Shown here in pieces: positions 55,845 through 64,000 of a DNA stretch of 64,000 bases. The number at the start of each line of letters is the position of its first letter. Positions within the stretch are counted from its first letter, which is position 1. Position numbers and translations under genes: made by a program. The notes under the pieces are model-generated. The model saw only the letters and a program-made list of their open reading frames with translations. It had not been told where the DNA came from and did no database searches. This stretch comes from Bradyrhizobium sp. BR13661 (GTDB lineage: Bacteria > Pseudomonadota > Alphaproteobacteria > Rhizobiales > Xanthobacteraceae): NCBI RefSeq assembly GCF_029892425.1, contig NZ_JARXWB010000001.1, forward strand, positions 620,001 through 684,000. The letters run 5' to 3'.

Positions 55845-56699
55845 ATGACTGCCACCGACCCCCTCGTCTCCACCGAATGGCTCGCCGCCCATATCAACGA
55901 TGCCAACGTCAAGGTGCTCGACGCCAGCTTCAAGCTGCCGGGCGTGCTGCCGCTGCCGAAGGACGATTACCTCGCCGCGCATCTGCCGGGCGCGGTGTTC
56001 TTCGACGTCGACGCGGTGTCGGATCATTCCAACCCGCTGCCGCACATGTATCCGAGCGCCGAGCAGTTCGGCCGCGACGTCGGCAATCTCGGCATCTCCA
56101 ACGCCGACACCGTGGTGATCTACGATGCCGGCGGCTGGGTCGCCGCGCCGCGCGCGTGGTGGATGTTCCTGGCCTTCGGCCATAGCAATGTGCGCATCCT
56201 CAATGGCGGCCTGAAGAAGTGGCGCGCCGAAGGGCGTCCGGTTGAAAGTGGTGAAGTCAAGCCGAAGGCTGCGACCTTCAAGGCGAGCTACGATCCGAAG
56301 CGCGTGCGCAGCATGCAGCAGCTGATCGCCAACGTCGAAAGCAGCAAAGAGCAGGTGATCGATGCACGCGCTGCCGATCGCTTCGAGGGCCGTGCGCCCG
56401 AGCCCCGCGCGGGCATCCGATCCGGTCACATCCCCAACGCGCGCAACGTTCCTTATAGCCAGTTGTTCGATGCCGTGACCGGCGTGATGAAGCCGCTCGA
56501 GGATCTGCGCGCCGCCTTCACCGGCGCCGGCGTCAAGCTCGATGCGCCGATCGTGACAAGCTGCGGCTCCGGCGTCTCCGCCGGCGTGCTGACGCTCGCG
56601 CTCTATCGCTTGGGCATCACCGACACCGCGCTGTATGACGGCTCATGGTCGGAATGGGGCCAGGAGCAGGGCCCGCCGATCGCGACGGGGCCGGCGTGA
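55845..56699 (+). CDS. sseA: 3-mercaptopyruvate sulfurtransferase-type two-domain rhodanese
   Basis: 284-residue protein with two rhodanese domains. The first is inactive (VVIYDAGG in place of the Cys loop) and the second holds the catalytic Cys240 in SCGSGVSAG, the CG[ST]GVT-type loop of mercaptopyruvate sulfurtransferases rather than thiosulfate enzymes. It moves sulfur from 3-mercaptopyruvate to a thiol acceptor in the cytosol. The single-domain rhodanese lies upstream, separated by a palindromic repeat. Confidence 0.92.
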   Translation: MTATDPLVSTEWLAAHINDANVKVLDASFKLPGVLPLPKDDYLAAHLPGAVFFDVDAVSDHSNPLPHMYPSAEQFGRDVGNLGISNADTVVIYDAGGWVAAPRAWWMFLAFGHSNVRILNGGLKKWRAEGRPVESGEVKPKAATFKASYDPKRVRSMQQLIANVESSKEQVIDARAADRFEGRAPEPRAGIRSGHIPNARNVPYSQLFDAVTGVMKPLEDLRAAFTGAGVKLDAPIVTSCGSGVSAGVLTLALYRLGITDTALYDGSWSEWGQEQGPPIATGPA

Positions 56700-56717
56700 A
56701 GAGAGGTGGCGTAAGCC

Positions 56718-57491
56718 TCAGCGCGTGCGCGTGGCCGTCGTGGCGAGCGTCTGCTGTTGCTGGCCGAACGGATCGAGCCCCTGGTTGACCTGTTGAGGCG
56801 GCGCGCGCCGCACGATGCGGTGTCGCTTCTTCGGCTTGTGCGCGCGGGGCTTGCTCTCCGGCGTCGCGCTGTCGGCCTTGGGCTTCGCGAGGTCGTTCAG
56901 CGCAGCCATCCGGGCGGCTGCGATATCGCTCACGCGCGATGCCAGCGCCGGCGTCGCGGTGCGCGGCACGTCGGTGGCGTTCAAGACCGGAGCGGGCGAA
57001 GGCACAGCGGTGTTAGCAGTCGTATCGGTCGGGGTGAGCGTGTCAGTGGGCGACGGAGCCGCAGCCTCGCTTCTGGCTGGCCCGACCGCTGGCACTTCTG
57101 TGGCGGGCGCAGCCGGCTCCATCGCCGGTGCCACGGCAACAACCGGAAGCTCGGGCTTCGGCTCAGGCTGAGCTTTGACAGGAAGCGTCACCGCGGCCAT
57201 CTGCTCGGGCCCGGTCTCGACCGCGGGCAAGGCGATGCTCGGGATCTGTTCGGGCACCGCAGGCGTCGGCGCTTCGCTGGCGGCCGGCTCGACGCGCAGG
57301 GCCGCGAGCACCGGCTGGGCTGGCTCTGGGCTTTGCGCGAACATCTGCTCCTGCGGGCCGTTCCGCCAGGAGGGATTGCTGACATACTGCTCGTGGCTCG
57401 CCCGCAGCAGCGAGGCGGCTCCCAAGCCGAACACCAGGATGGAGGTAGAGACCAGGATCGCGGCAAGCAGGAAACGAAAGCCGGGAAGCAT
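56718..57491 (-). CDS. Membrane-anchored Pro/Ala-rich protein
   Basis: 257-residue protein with one hydrophobic helix at the N-terminus (FRFLLAAILVSTSILVFGLG), then a long low-complexity region rich in Pro, Ala, Val and Glu, and a basic C-terminus (KPRAHKPKKRHRIVRRAPP). The layout suggests an inner-membrane anchor with a flexible periplasmic arm. No domain is recognised. Start 57491 places the helix at the N-terminus; a frame to 57545 adds 18 residues. Its stop faces the sseA stop across 18 bp. Confidence 0.78.
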   Translation of the reverse strand: MLPGFRFLLAAILVSTSILVFGLGAASLLRASHEQYVSNPSWRNGPQEQMFAQSPEPAQPVLAALRVEPAASEAPTPAVPEQIPSIALPAVETGPEQMAAVTLPVKAQPEPKPELPVVAVAPAMEPAAPATEVPAVGPARSEAAAPSPTDTLTPTDTTANTAVPSPAPVLNATDVPRTATPALASRVSDIAAARMAALNDLAKPKADSATPESKPRAHKPKKRHRIVRRAPPQQVNQGLDPFGQQQQTLATTATRTR

Positions 57492-57853
57492 TGACGGATT
57501 GCGAATTTCCGCCCCGGCGGCGTTTGGCCAGGGCCCATGAGCCATCTGAACGCGGTGACGGTACTGCTGCCGCGTTCGCCACGCGGGGATTCGAGCTCAA
57601 AGCGGTGGCGAATCAGGCTGATTCGACCATATCGCAACGTCTTCGCGACGTTCCGTAAAAATCGGGGTGAGCGGTCCGTCGATCTACGGCGAAATGCGAT
57701 TTCCGCCCCGTGATGCAACGGAGCAACTGTGTGCGATTGCATCACAAATCGCTCAATCGGGCACAAATCGGCCTGTTATGTCTTGAATGTGCCGCTATCT
57801 TCGGTCATCTGGCCGTCAACGGCTCGGACGGGGCCCGGGACACCACAAGAGCG
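57492..57853. other. Divergent intergenic region upstream of the L,D-transpeptidase
   Basis: About 360 bp with promoters for both flanking genes. A 9-bp direct repeat CACAAATCG occurs at 57743-57751 and 57762-57770, 19 bp apart (about two helical turns), which could be a regulator site. No other signal was recognised. Confidence 0.45.
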
Positions 57854-59017
57854 ATGATGATCAAACATTTTCTGACGATATGCGCTGCCGCAACAGTCGC
57901 TGCGGCGGGAACCTCGCTTGCACAGGCCCAGAGCTATCCGGTTCAGCAGACGCCGAGCTATGGCGCCCCGGCCGAATATCGGCCCGGCGAGCGCACCCCG
58001 AATTTCGACGCGCTGGAAGACGATGACGACGCCATGCCGCAGGCTGCGCTGCCGCCGCCCGGTCCCGTTGACGATCCGCGCTATGGCCGCCCCGCCGGCG
58101 CGCCGGTCTACTCCGCCAATCCGCCGCAGGGCCCGGTGATGTCGCCGGATGATCCGCGCTATGGCCGTCCGGCCGGCGCGCCGCCGGTCTATTCCGCCAA
58201 TCCGCCGCAGGGGCCGGTGATGTCGCCCGATGATCCCCGCTACGGCCGGCCCGCCGGTCCACCTCCGGTGATCTATGGCGATCGTTCGGGCCAGGCGCCC
58301 GGCAGCGATGGCATGCGTCCGCCGGAAGCCGTTGGTGGCCCGGCCGCGACCGGAGCGGTTCCGCAGCAGGGCGCCGGTGGCCGGCCGATGTCGGTCGCTT
58401 CACTGCCGCCCGAGGAGCAGCCTGATGCGGCCCCGGCGCAGCTGGCGCCGAACCTGCGCCGCCAGGAGGTCGCGTTCCAGACCAAGGAGCCGGCCGGCAC
58501 CATCGTGGTCGATACCCCGAACACCTACCTCTATTACGTCCTCGGCAATGGCCGTGCGATCCGCTACGGCGTTCGCGTCGGCCGCGACGGCTTCACCTGG
58601 AACGGGGTGCAGAAGATCACCCGCAAGGCCGAGTGGCCGGATTGGCATCCGCCGGCGGAAATGATCGAGCGTCAGCCCTATCTGCCGCGCTTCATGGCCG
58701 GCGGCGAAGGCAATCCGCTCGGTGCCCGTGCGATGTATCTCGGTTCGACCGTGTATCGCATCCACGGCACCAACCAGCCCTCGACGATCGGCAAGTTCGT
58801 CTCCTCCGGCTGCATCGGCATGCTGAACGAGGACGTCTCGGATTTGTTCGACCGCGCCAAGGTCGGCACGCGCGTGGTCGTGATGCAGGGCAATCCGGCG
58901 CAGGCAACCGCATCGGCTGCACCCGGTCCGGCTCCGATGGCCGCCCAGGCTGGTCCGGTTCCGGGCACGCAGCCGACGGTGGTGCCGCCGCTGCCGGCGC
59001 CGGTCACCGTGCGCTAA
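57854..59017 (+). CDS. L,D-transpeptidase (YkuD) with proline-rich repeats
   Basis: 387-residue exported enzyme that forms 3-3 peptidoglycan cross-links or attaches proteins to peptidoglycan. A signal peptide (residues 1-25) is followed by a Pro/Gly-rich linker in which DDPRYGRPAGAP plus its following segment repeats at a 26-27 residue period (from residue 73). A YkuD catalytic domain comes next, with His304 (RIHGTNQPS) and nucleophile Cys320 (SSGCIGM). The tail is again Pro/Ala-rich. The start at 57854 is chosen for the signal peptide; a frame from 57710 is unsupported. Confidence 0.93.
   Translation: MMIKHFLTICAAATVAAAGTSLAQAQSYPVQQTPSYGAPAEYRPGERTPNFDALEDDDDAMPQAALPPPGPVDDPRYGRPAGAPVYSANPPQGPVMSPDDPRYGRPAGAPPVYSANPPQGPVMSPDDPRYGRPAGPPPVIYGDRSGQAPGSDGMRPPEAVGGPAATGAVPQQGAGGRPMSVASLPPEEQPDAAPAQLAPNLRRQEVAFQTKEPAGTIVVDTPNTYLYYVLGNGRAIRYGVRVGRDGFTWNGVQKITRKAEWPDWHPPAEMIERQPYLPRFMAGGEGNPLGARAMYLGSTVYRIHGTNQPSTIGKFVSSGCIGMLNEDVSDLFDRAKVGTRVVVMQGNPAQATASAAPGPAPMAAQAGPVPGTQPTVVPPLPAPVTVR
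58070..58282 (+). repeat. Coding tandem repeat in the L,D-transpeptidase linker
   Basis: Two and a half units beginning GAY-GAT-CCS-CGC (Asp-Asp-Pro-Arg) start at 58070, 58148 and 58229. The first unit is 78 bp and the second 81 bp, differing by one inserted Pro codon. Such repeats commonly vary in number between strains. Confidence 0.85.
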
Positions 59018-59074
59018 GCGCGGAAAGACAATTGAAATTGCGAGGGGCGTGCCATCTGCGCGCCCTTCATCGTT

Positions 59075-60037
59075 TTAGGCCAGCTTGCGCGGCAGTTCGC
59101 TGCCCTTGGTGAAGGCGTCGATCGCCTCGACCATCTGGCCGTAATGGATGCGCAGGCCATCCTCGGTGGCGTAGCCGAGATGCGGCGTCAGCACGAGATT
59201 GTCGAGCTTGCGGAAGGGATGATCGACCGGCAGCGGCTCGACCGAGAACACGTCGAGGCCAGCGCCTGCGATCTTCTTCTGCTGCAACGCTTCCAGCAGT
59301 GCCTGCTCGTCCACGATCGGCCCGCGCGCGGTGTTGACGAGGAACGCCGTCGACTTCATCCGCGCCAGATCGGCGCGGCCGACGAGGCCGCGTGAGCGCT
59401 CGCTCAACACCACGTGGATGGTGACGATGTCGGCCTGGGCAAACAGCTCCTCCTTGCTGGCGTAGCCGACGCCGGCAGCCGCGCACTTCTCCGGCGTGAG
59501 GTTCGGGCTCCAGGCAATCACGCTCATGCCGAACGCCTTGGCAATGCCGGCCATCTTGGTGCCGAGCTTGCCGAGGCCGATGACGCCGAGCGTAAGGCCT
59601 TCGATCTCGACACCGGCGAAGGTCTGCCACGGCTCGCCCGCATGCATGCGCGCATTCTCGCGGCCGATGCCGCGGGTCAGTTCCAGGATCAGGCCCATGG
59701 TCAGCGGCGCGGTCGGATCGCGTGAATATTGTGTGCCGCCGATCACGACGCCGCGCGCCTTGGCGGCCTCCATGTCGATTGCGGCGTTGCGCATGCCTGA
59801 GGTCAGCAGCAGCTTCAGCTTGGGCAGCTTGTCGAACAGGCTTTTGGGGAACGCGGTGCGCTCGCGCATCGCGCAGACGATGTCGAAATCGGCGAGTGCG
59901 CTGGCGGTGGCCTGCTCGGAAGCAAAGGGATGGCTGAACACGGTGGTGTCGATACGGTCGGACAGTCTCGACCAGTCGGCGACATCGAGGGCGAGGTTGA
60001 AATAGTCGTCGAGAATTGCACAGCGCAGCCGCGTCAT
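59075..60037 (-). CDS. D-2-hydroxyacid dehydrogenase family protein
   Basis: 320-residue NAD-dependent oxidoreductase of the phosphoglycerate/2-hydroxyacid dehydrogenase family. The Rossmann motif LGVIGLGKLGTKMAG lies near residue 150, the catalytic Arg is in NTARGPIVDEQALLEAL, and the His is in LVLTPHLGYATEDG. The substrate is unassigned. Transcribed away from the transpeptidase gene's 3' end (convergent). No operon partner is evident. Confidence 0.92.
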   Translation of the reverse strand: MTRLRCAILDDYFNLALDVADWSRLSDRIDTTVFSHPFASEQATASALADFDIVCAMRERTAFPKSLFDKLPKLKLLLTSGMRNAAIDMEAAKARGVVIGGTQYSRDPTAPLTMGLILELTRGIGRENARMHAGEPWQTFAGVEIEGLTLGVIGLGKLGTKMAGIAKAFGMSVIAWSPNLTPEKCAAAGVGYASKEELFAQADIVTIHVVLSERSRGLVGRADLARMKSTAFLVNTARGPIVDEQALLEALQQKKIAGAGLDVFSVEPLPVDHPFRKLDNLVLTPHLGYATEDGLRIHYGQMVEAIDAFTKGSELPRKLA

Positions 60038-60181
60038 CAGCTTTATCCAAGGCCAGGGTTGACGGCGAGAGGGGACAGCGCGGGCTGGGCGCCATCGTCG
60101 AAACCGGGGCCATGGTTGCGCGCAATCAGCCGCGCGCGCAAGCAGTCTGGGTCTTCAAAAGTCCGATAGGGAAGGGGCGCT

Positions 60182-60391
60182 TCAGCGGGGCTTCAACCGG
60201 ATCGGTGCATCCATGCCGTGCTTGGCGCGCCAGGCGGGACCGGGGCCGCGCATATAGTGCAGTTCGGGCCGGTAGGGGTTGAAAGCCGTGGTGAAGAAGC
60301 GCTTCCAGAAGCCCTTGATCTCCGTGACGAGCGCGTTAGCGCGGCCGGCTTCTGCCGGAACGGGATGGGAGTGGGTCTCGATCAGAGCCAT
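60182..60391 (-). CDS. Small hypothetical protein
   Basis: 69-residue basic protein (MALIETHSHPVPAEAGRANA at the start, then FWKRFFTTAFNPYRPEL). A GAGG site lies about 8 nt before the ATG. No signal peptide, membrane helix or known domain. It is plausible from its coherent composition, but a gene of this size cannot be confirmed from one sequence. Confidence 0.5.
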   Translation of the reverse strand: MALIETHSHPVPAEAGRANALVTEIKGFWKRFFTTAFNPYRPELHYMRGPGPAWRAKHGMDAPIRLKPR

Positions 60392-60626
60392 GATGGGCCT
60401 CGCTGTGCTCCCCGCTCATTCTGAGCGGGTGGCGCTGTTTCCGCGCGAAACCGAGCTTTGGCCTGATTTATTAAAAGATGGTTTCAATTGTCCGGATCGC
60501 CCCTCCGGATGGTGTCCGCCCAGTATTCATCCGTGGTGAACGGAGGGAAAACATTGCCCTTTGGGGGCGGGATCGCTACATCGGCGCTTAAGCAAATCTC
60601 CTCAAATTGAAGGTTTCACGGGACCG

Positions 60627-62276
60627 ATGGCGCGCCAGTTCGTCTACTTCATGGAAGGCCTGACCAAGAGCTACCCGACCCGCAAGGTGCTCGACAACAT
60701 CCGCCTCAGCTTTTACCCGGACGCCAAGATCGGCGTTCTCGGCGTCAACGGCTCCGGTAAGTCGACCCTGCTCAGGATCATGGCAGGCCTCGACAAGGAA
60801 TATACCGGCGAGGCCTGGGTCGCCGAGGGTGCCCGCGTCGGCTATCTCGAGCAGGAGCCGCAGCTGGACGCTGCGCTTTCGGTCCGCGAGAACGTGATGC
60901 TGGGCGTCGCCAAGCAGAAGGCGATCCTCGACCGCTACAACGAGCTTGCGGTCAATTATTCGGACGAGACCGCCGATGAGATGACCAAGCTGCAGGACGA
61001 GATCGAGGCCCAGGGCCTCTGGGATCTCGACAGCAAGGTCGACCAGGCCATGGACGCGCTGCGCTGCCCGCCCGACGATGCCGATGTGACGAAGCTCTCC
61101 GGCGGTGAGCGCCGCCGCGTCGCGCTGTGCAAGCTGCTGCTCGACCAGCCCGAGCTGTTGCTGCTGGACGAACCGACCAACCATCTCGACGCCGAGTCGG
61201 TGTCGTGGCTGGAAGGCCACTTACGCAACTATCCCGGTGCGATCCTGATCGTGACCCACGATCGCTACTTCCTCGACAACGTCACCGGCTGGATCCTCGA
61301 GCTCGATCGCGGCAAGGGTATCCCCTACGAGGGCAATTACTCGTCATGGCTGGTGCAGAAGCAGAAGCGTCTGGAGCAGGAAGGCCGCGAGGACGCCGCG
61401 CACCAGAAGACGATTGCCCGCGAGCAGGAGTGGGTCGCATCCTCGCCGAAGGCGCGCCAGGCCAAGTCGAAAGCGCGCTACCAGCGCTATGAGGAACTGC
61501 TCAAGCAGGCGAGCGAGAAGCAGACCCAGACCGCGCAGATCATCATTCCCGTCGCCGAGCGCCTCGGCGACAACGTGGTCGATTTCGAAGGCCTCAGCAA
61601 AGGCTTTGGCGATCGGCTCCTGATCGACGATCTCACCTTCAAGCTGCCGCCCGGCGGCATCGTCGGCGTGATCGGTCCCAACGGCGCCGGCAAGACCACG
61701 TTGTTCAGGATGATCACGGGGCAGGAGAAGCCGGACAAGGGCACCATCACGATCGGCGAGACCGTGCATCTCGGCTATGTCGACCAGTCGCGCGATGCGC
61801 TCGACGGCAAGAAGACCGTGTGGGAGGAAATCTCCGGCGGCAACGAGCTGATCCTGCTCGGCAAGAAGGAAGTGAACTCGCGCGGCTATTGTTCGTCGTT
61901 CAACTTCAAGGGCGCCGACCAGCAGAAGAAGGTCGGCGCGCTGTCGGGCGGTGAACGCAATCGCGTGCATCTGGCAAAAATGCTGAAGTCCGGCGCCAAC
62001 GTTCTGCTGCTCGACGAACCGACCAACGACCTCGACGTCGACACGCTGCGCGCGCTCGAAGAGGCGCTGGAGGATTTTGCCGGCTGCGCCGTCATCATCA
62101 GCCATGATCGCTGGTTCCTCGACCGCATCGCGACCCACATCCTGGCCTTCGAAGGCGACAGCCATGTCGAATGGTTCGAAGGCAACTTCCAGGACTACGA
62201 GAAGGACAAGATGCGCCGGCTCGGCCAGGACAGCATCATTCCGCACCGCGTGAAATACAAGAAGCTGACGCGGTGA
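60627..62276 (+). CDS. ettA: EttA, ABC-F translational throttle ATPase
   Basis: 549-residue cytosolic ABC-F protein that binds the ribosomal E site and adjusts early elongation to the ATP/ADP ratio. Two nucleotide-binding domains have [18 protein letters not shown] and [11 protein letters not shown], then [18 protein letters not shown] and [11 protein letters not shown]. The EttA-type arm and the inter-domain linker ([18 protein letters not shown]) are intact. The start MARQFVYFM at 60627 matches the family; a frame from 60561 is an extension. No transmembrane helices, so it is not a transporter. Confidence 0.96.
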   Translation: MARQFVYFMEGLTKSYPTRKVLDNIRLSFYPDAKIGVLGVNGSGKSTLLRIMAGLDKEYTGEAWVAEGARVGYLEQEPQLDAALSVRENVMLGVAKQKAILDRYNELAVNYSDETADEMTKLQDEIEAQGLWDLDSKVDQAMDALRCPPDDADVTKLSGGERRRVALCKLLLDQPELLLLDEPTNHLDAESVSWLEGHLRNYPGAILIVTHDRYFLDNVTGWILELDRGKGIPYEGNYSSWLVQKQKRLEQEGREDAAHQKTIAREQEWVASSPKARQAKSKARYQRYEELLKQASEKQTQTAQIIIPVAERLGDNVVDFEGLSKGFGDRLLIDDLTFKLPPGGIVGVIGPNGAGKTTLFRMITGQEKPDKGTITIGETVHLGYVDQSRDALDGKKTVWEEISGGNELILLGKKEVNSRGYCSSFNFKGADQQKKVGALSGGERNRVHLAKMLKSGANVLLLDEPTNDLDVDTLRALEEALEDFAGCAVIISHDRWFLDRIATHILAFEGDSHVEWFEGNFQDYEKDKMRRLGQDSIIPHRVKYKKLTR

Positions 62277-62283
62277 TCCCGTC

Positions 62284-63510
62284 ATGATGCGGCGGGCGCT
62301 CATCGCTGCGGTGATGGTGATCACCTGCGGCTGGTCGCCCGCTCGCGCCGCCGACGCTGCCTTCACGCAGTTCATTGCCTCGCTCTGGCCGGAAGCGCAA
62401 GAGGCCGGCGTCTCGCGCGCGACGTTCGATCAACAGACGCGCGGGCTTGAGCCGGATTACAAGCTGCCGGATCTGATCCTGCCCGGACGGCCTGCGACCG
62501 GCGCGCCGTCGCAGGCTGAGTTCGTGCAGGTGCCGGCTGACTACGTCAGGGAAGCCTCGATTGCGAATCTTGCGGGCGAGGGGCAGCGGCTGCTGCAGAA
62601 ATACAAGGCTGCGCTGACGAAGATCGAAAAGAGCTCCGGCGTGCCCGCGACCGTGATGCTCGCGATCTGGGGCCGCGAGACCGATTACGGTCGCTACAAG
62701 CTGCCTTACGATCTCGTCCGCGTGCTCGCGACGCAGGCCTATGTCGGCCGGCGCAAGGATACCTATCGCAACGAGTTCATCCTCGCGCTGAAGATCCTCG
62801 GCGAGGGCGTGGTGACGCGCAAGGACATGACCTCGTCATGGGCGGGCGCCACCGGCCTCACGCAGTTCCTGCCGTCCGAATACTACAAGCACGGCGTCGA
62901 TTTCGACGGTGATGGCCGCATCGACATCTGGCACTCCGTGCCGGATGCGCTGGCCTCGGCCGCGCAACAACTGGTCAACAAGGGCTGGCAGAGCGGCGTG
63001 CGCTGGGCCTATGAGGTGCAGGCGCCGGCCAAGGTCGATTGCACGACGGGCGTGCCTGAGGTGACCAAGCCGATCGGCCAGTGGTTGCGAGAGGGCTTCG
63101 TGCCGGTGCGCGGTGAGAAGCTGAGTGCCACCGAGCAGGCGCAGCCGGCTTCGCTGCTCCAGCCAGAAGGCATCTATGGTCCGGCGTTCCTGACCACGAA
63201 GAACTACTTCGTCATCAAGGAATACAATTTCTCCGATCTCTACGTGCTGTTCGTCGGCCACCTCAGCGACCGCATGACCAGCCCGTTGCCATTTGCGACG
63301 CCATGGTCGGCCTCGAAGCAACTGCGTACGAAGGATGTCGAGGCGATGCAGCGCGGGCTCACGCGCGTCGGGCTCTACAAGGACAAGATCGACGGCAAGG
63401 CCGGCATGCAGACGCGCGCCGCGCTCGGCGCCTATCAGAAGTCAGCAGGGCTCAAGGTCGATTGCTGGCCGAGCGAAGCGGTGCTGCGCTCGATCCAGGC
63501 GGCGCGCTGA
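62284..63510 (+). CDS. Lytic murein transglycosylase, MltB type, with peptidoglycan-binding domain
   Basis: 408-residue exported enzyme that cleaves the glycan strands of peptidoglycan, forming anhydro-muramic ends. A signal peptide (residues 1-23) is followed by an SLT_2 domain with catalytic Glu132 (IWGRETDYGRY) and GATGLTQFLPSEYY. A C-terminal peptidoglycan-binding domain spans about residues 345-405 (GLYKDKIDGKAGMQTRAALG). It has no lipobox, so it is probably periplasmic and soluble. It starts 7 bp after ettA. The trailing hairpin belongs to the opposite-strand gene. Confidence 0.94.
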   Translation: MMRRALIAAVMVITCGWSPARAADAAFTQFIASLWPEAQEAGVSRATFDQQTRGLEPDYKLPDLILPGRPATGAPSQAEFVQVPADYVREASIANLAGEGQRLLQKYKAALTKIEKSSGVPATVMLAIWGRETDYGRYKLPYDLVRVLATQAYVGRRKDTYRNEFILALKILGEGVVTRKDMTSSWAGATGLTQFLPSEYYKHGVDFDGDGRIDIWHSVPDALASAAQQLVNKGWQSGVRWAYEVQAPAKVDCTTGVPEVTKPIGQWLREGFVPVRGEKLSATEQAQPASLLQPEGIYGPAFLTTKNYFVIKEYNFSDLYVLFVGHLSDRMTSPLPFATPWSASKQLRTKDVEAMQRGLTRVGLYKDKIDGKAGMQTRAALGAYQKSAGLKVDCWPSEAVLRSIQAAR

Positions 63511-63520
63511 CAGCCTTCCA

Positions 63521-63556
63521 AAAGAAAAAGCCCGGCCGATGGTCTCGGCCGGGCTT
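63521..63556 (-). terminator. Strong rho-independent terminator
   Basis: A perfect 12-bp stem, AAGCCCGGCCGA (63528-63539) and TCGGCCGGGCTT (63545-63556), with a 5-nt loop. Read on the minus strand it is followed by a T-rich run (CTTTTTCTTT), so it ends the small minus-strand gene at 63592. It may also slow transcripts from the transglycosylase side. Confidence 0.85.
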
Positions 63557-63591
63557 CGATCGCAGCGCTTGGTGAGCGCCGTCCGATCAGA

Positions 63592-63876
63592 TCAGTAGCA
63601 AACGCGAACCGGGCGAATGACCCAGCCGTAGCCGTCCCAATAGCGCTGACGCTGCCAGTAGCAGGGCGGCGGGGGCGGAGCGGGCTCGGCGACATAGACC
63701 GGGCCACCATAGGCCGGACGGCTCGATGCGATCGCGCCGCCGACAATGGCGCCGCCGATCAGGCCGGCCGCGATGCCGGCGCCGATGTTGTCACCGGCTT
63801 TGGCGGACGGAGTGGCGGTCACCAGCGAACCGGCGATCGTCGCAACCGTGAGGGCGGCAACAATAGTCTTCTTCAT
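63592..63876 (-). CDS. Small exported glycine-zipper protein
   Basis: 94-residue protein with a signal peptide (residues 1-27, ATPSAKA), a glycine-zipper stretch GAGIAAGLIGGAIVGGAIA and a Pro-rich, Tyr/Trp-rich C-terminus with two cysteines (PPPPCYWQRQRYWDGYGW, VRVCY). It is likely an envelope protein of unknown role; similar small proteins are frequent in Bradyrhizobium. A good AGGAGAG site lies about 10 nt before the ATG and a strong terminator follows. The 124 bp to its right hold no gene. Confidence 0.88.
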   Translation of the reverse strand: MKKTIVAALTVATIAGSLVTATPSAKAGDNIGAGIAAGLIGGAIVGGAIASSRPAYGGPVYVAEPAPPPPPCYWQRQRYWDGYGWVIRPVRVCY

Positions 63877-64000
63877 GTTCTTGGCTCTCCTGGGAGAAGG
63901 ACGTCCCTTGTCAGGAGCGTCCGGGGTTCAAGGTTCACGCACACTCTGATGGAATTGGCCTTGCAGCTAGGAAGCGCGCAAATGGTCAATCCACGGTAAA

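Noticed and set aside
58070..58282. Possible CRISPR-like repeat
   Set aside because: The repeat is in frame inside the L,D-transpeptidase linker; units are contiguous with no spacers.

Overview
The window reads as chromosomal DNA of a Bradyrhizobium-like alphaproteobacterium. GC content is high, genes are dense, and GC-rich palindromic repeats lie between genes. One gene product (5751-6920) carries the exact active-site numbering known for Bradyrhizobium D-tartrate dehydratase (K184, D213, E239, E265, H322). No rRNA, tRNA, CRISPR array, phage module, insertion sequence or plasmid origin was seen. Most of the window is core metabolism and transport.

Layout. 1-2921: a minus-strand pqqABCDE operon for the PQQ cofactor, with pqqE cut by the window edge and a strong hairpin between pqqA and pqqB. 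3167-6920: a small DUF6894-like gene, an amidase, a glutathione peroxidase, a DUF3297 protein and D-tartrate dehydratase. 7144-10677: malonyl-CoA decarboxylase, then an AraC regulator divergent from an MFS transporter, with a 15-bp tandem repeat of dyads at their boundary. 10720-15561: a minus-strand envelope operon (two OpgC-type acyltransferases, a DUF2059 protein, a GT39-like membrane glycosyltransferase), divergent from kup. 18009-22371: an RND efflux pair. 22917-31019: a secreted phosphoesterase with a possible Pho box, a di-heme cytochrome c peroxidase, an unrecognised exported protein, a TadG-like protein, a flavin monooxygenase and a cupin. 31201-34105: an AraC regulator and a hybrid histidine kinase.

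34261-42814: an XRE-cupin regulator divergent from a complete peptide/opine-type ABC importer. The importer operon also holds an FAD amine oxidase-like enzyme and a hydroxyacid reductase, and looks like an uptake-plus-catabolism unit. 42931-51677: an AdaA-like regulator, a thioesterase, PHB depolymerase, a GST, small proteins, an AraC/GyrI regulator, an SMP-30 lactonase, a GNAT acetyltransferase and a GMC oxidoreductase. 51678-52597: a long gene-free stretch with two palindromic repeats and a cloverleaf-like structured element. 52598-56699: MoxR ATPase, a GlsB-type membrane protein, a CoxE-like VWA protein and two rhodaneses. 56718-63876: envelope functions (L,D-transpeptidase, MltB-type transglycosylase), a 2-hydroxyacid dehydrogenase, EttA and small proteins.

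The least explained signals are non-coding: the multi-stem element at 52221-52373, the mosaic palindromes with interchangeable hairpins, the four 15-bp dyad repeats at the AraC/MFS boundary, and the pqqA-pqqB hairpin. No clearly new defence or mobile system was found.
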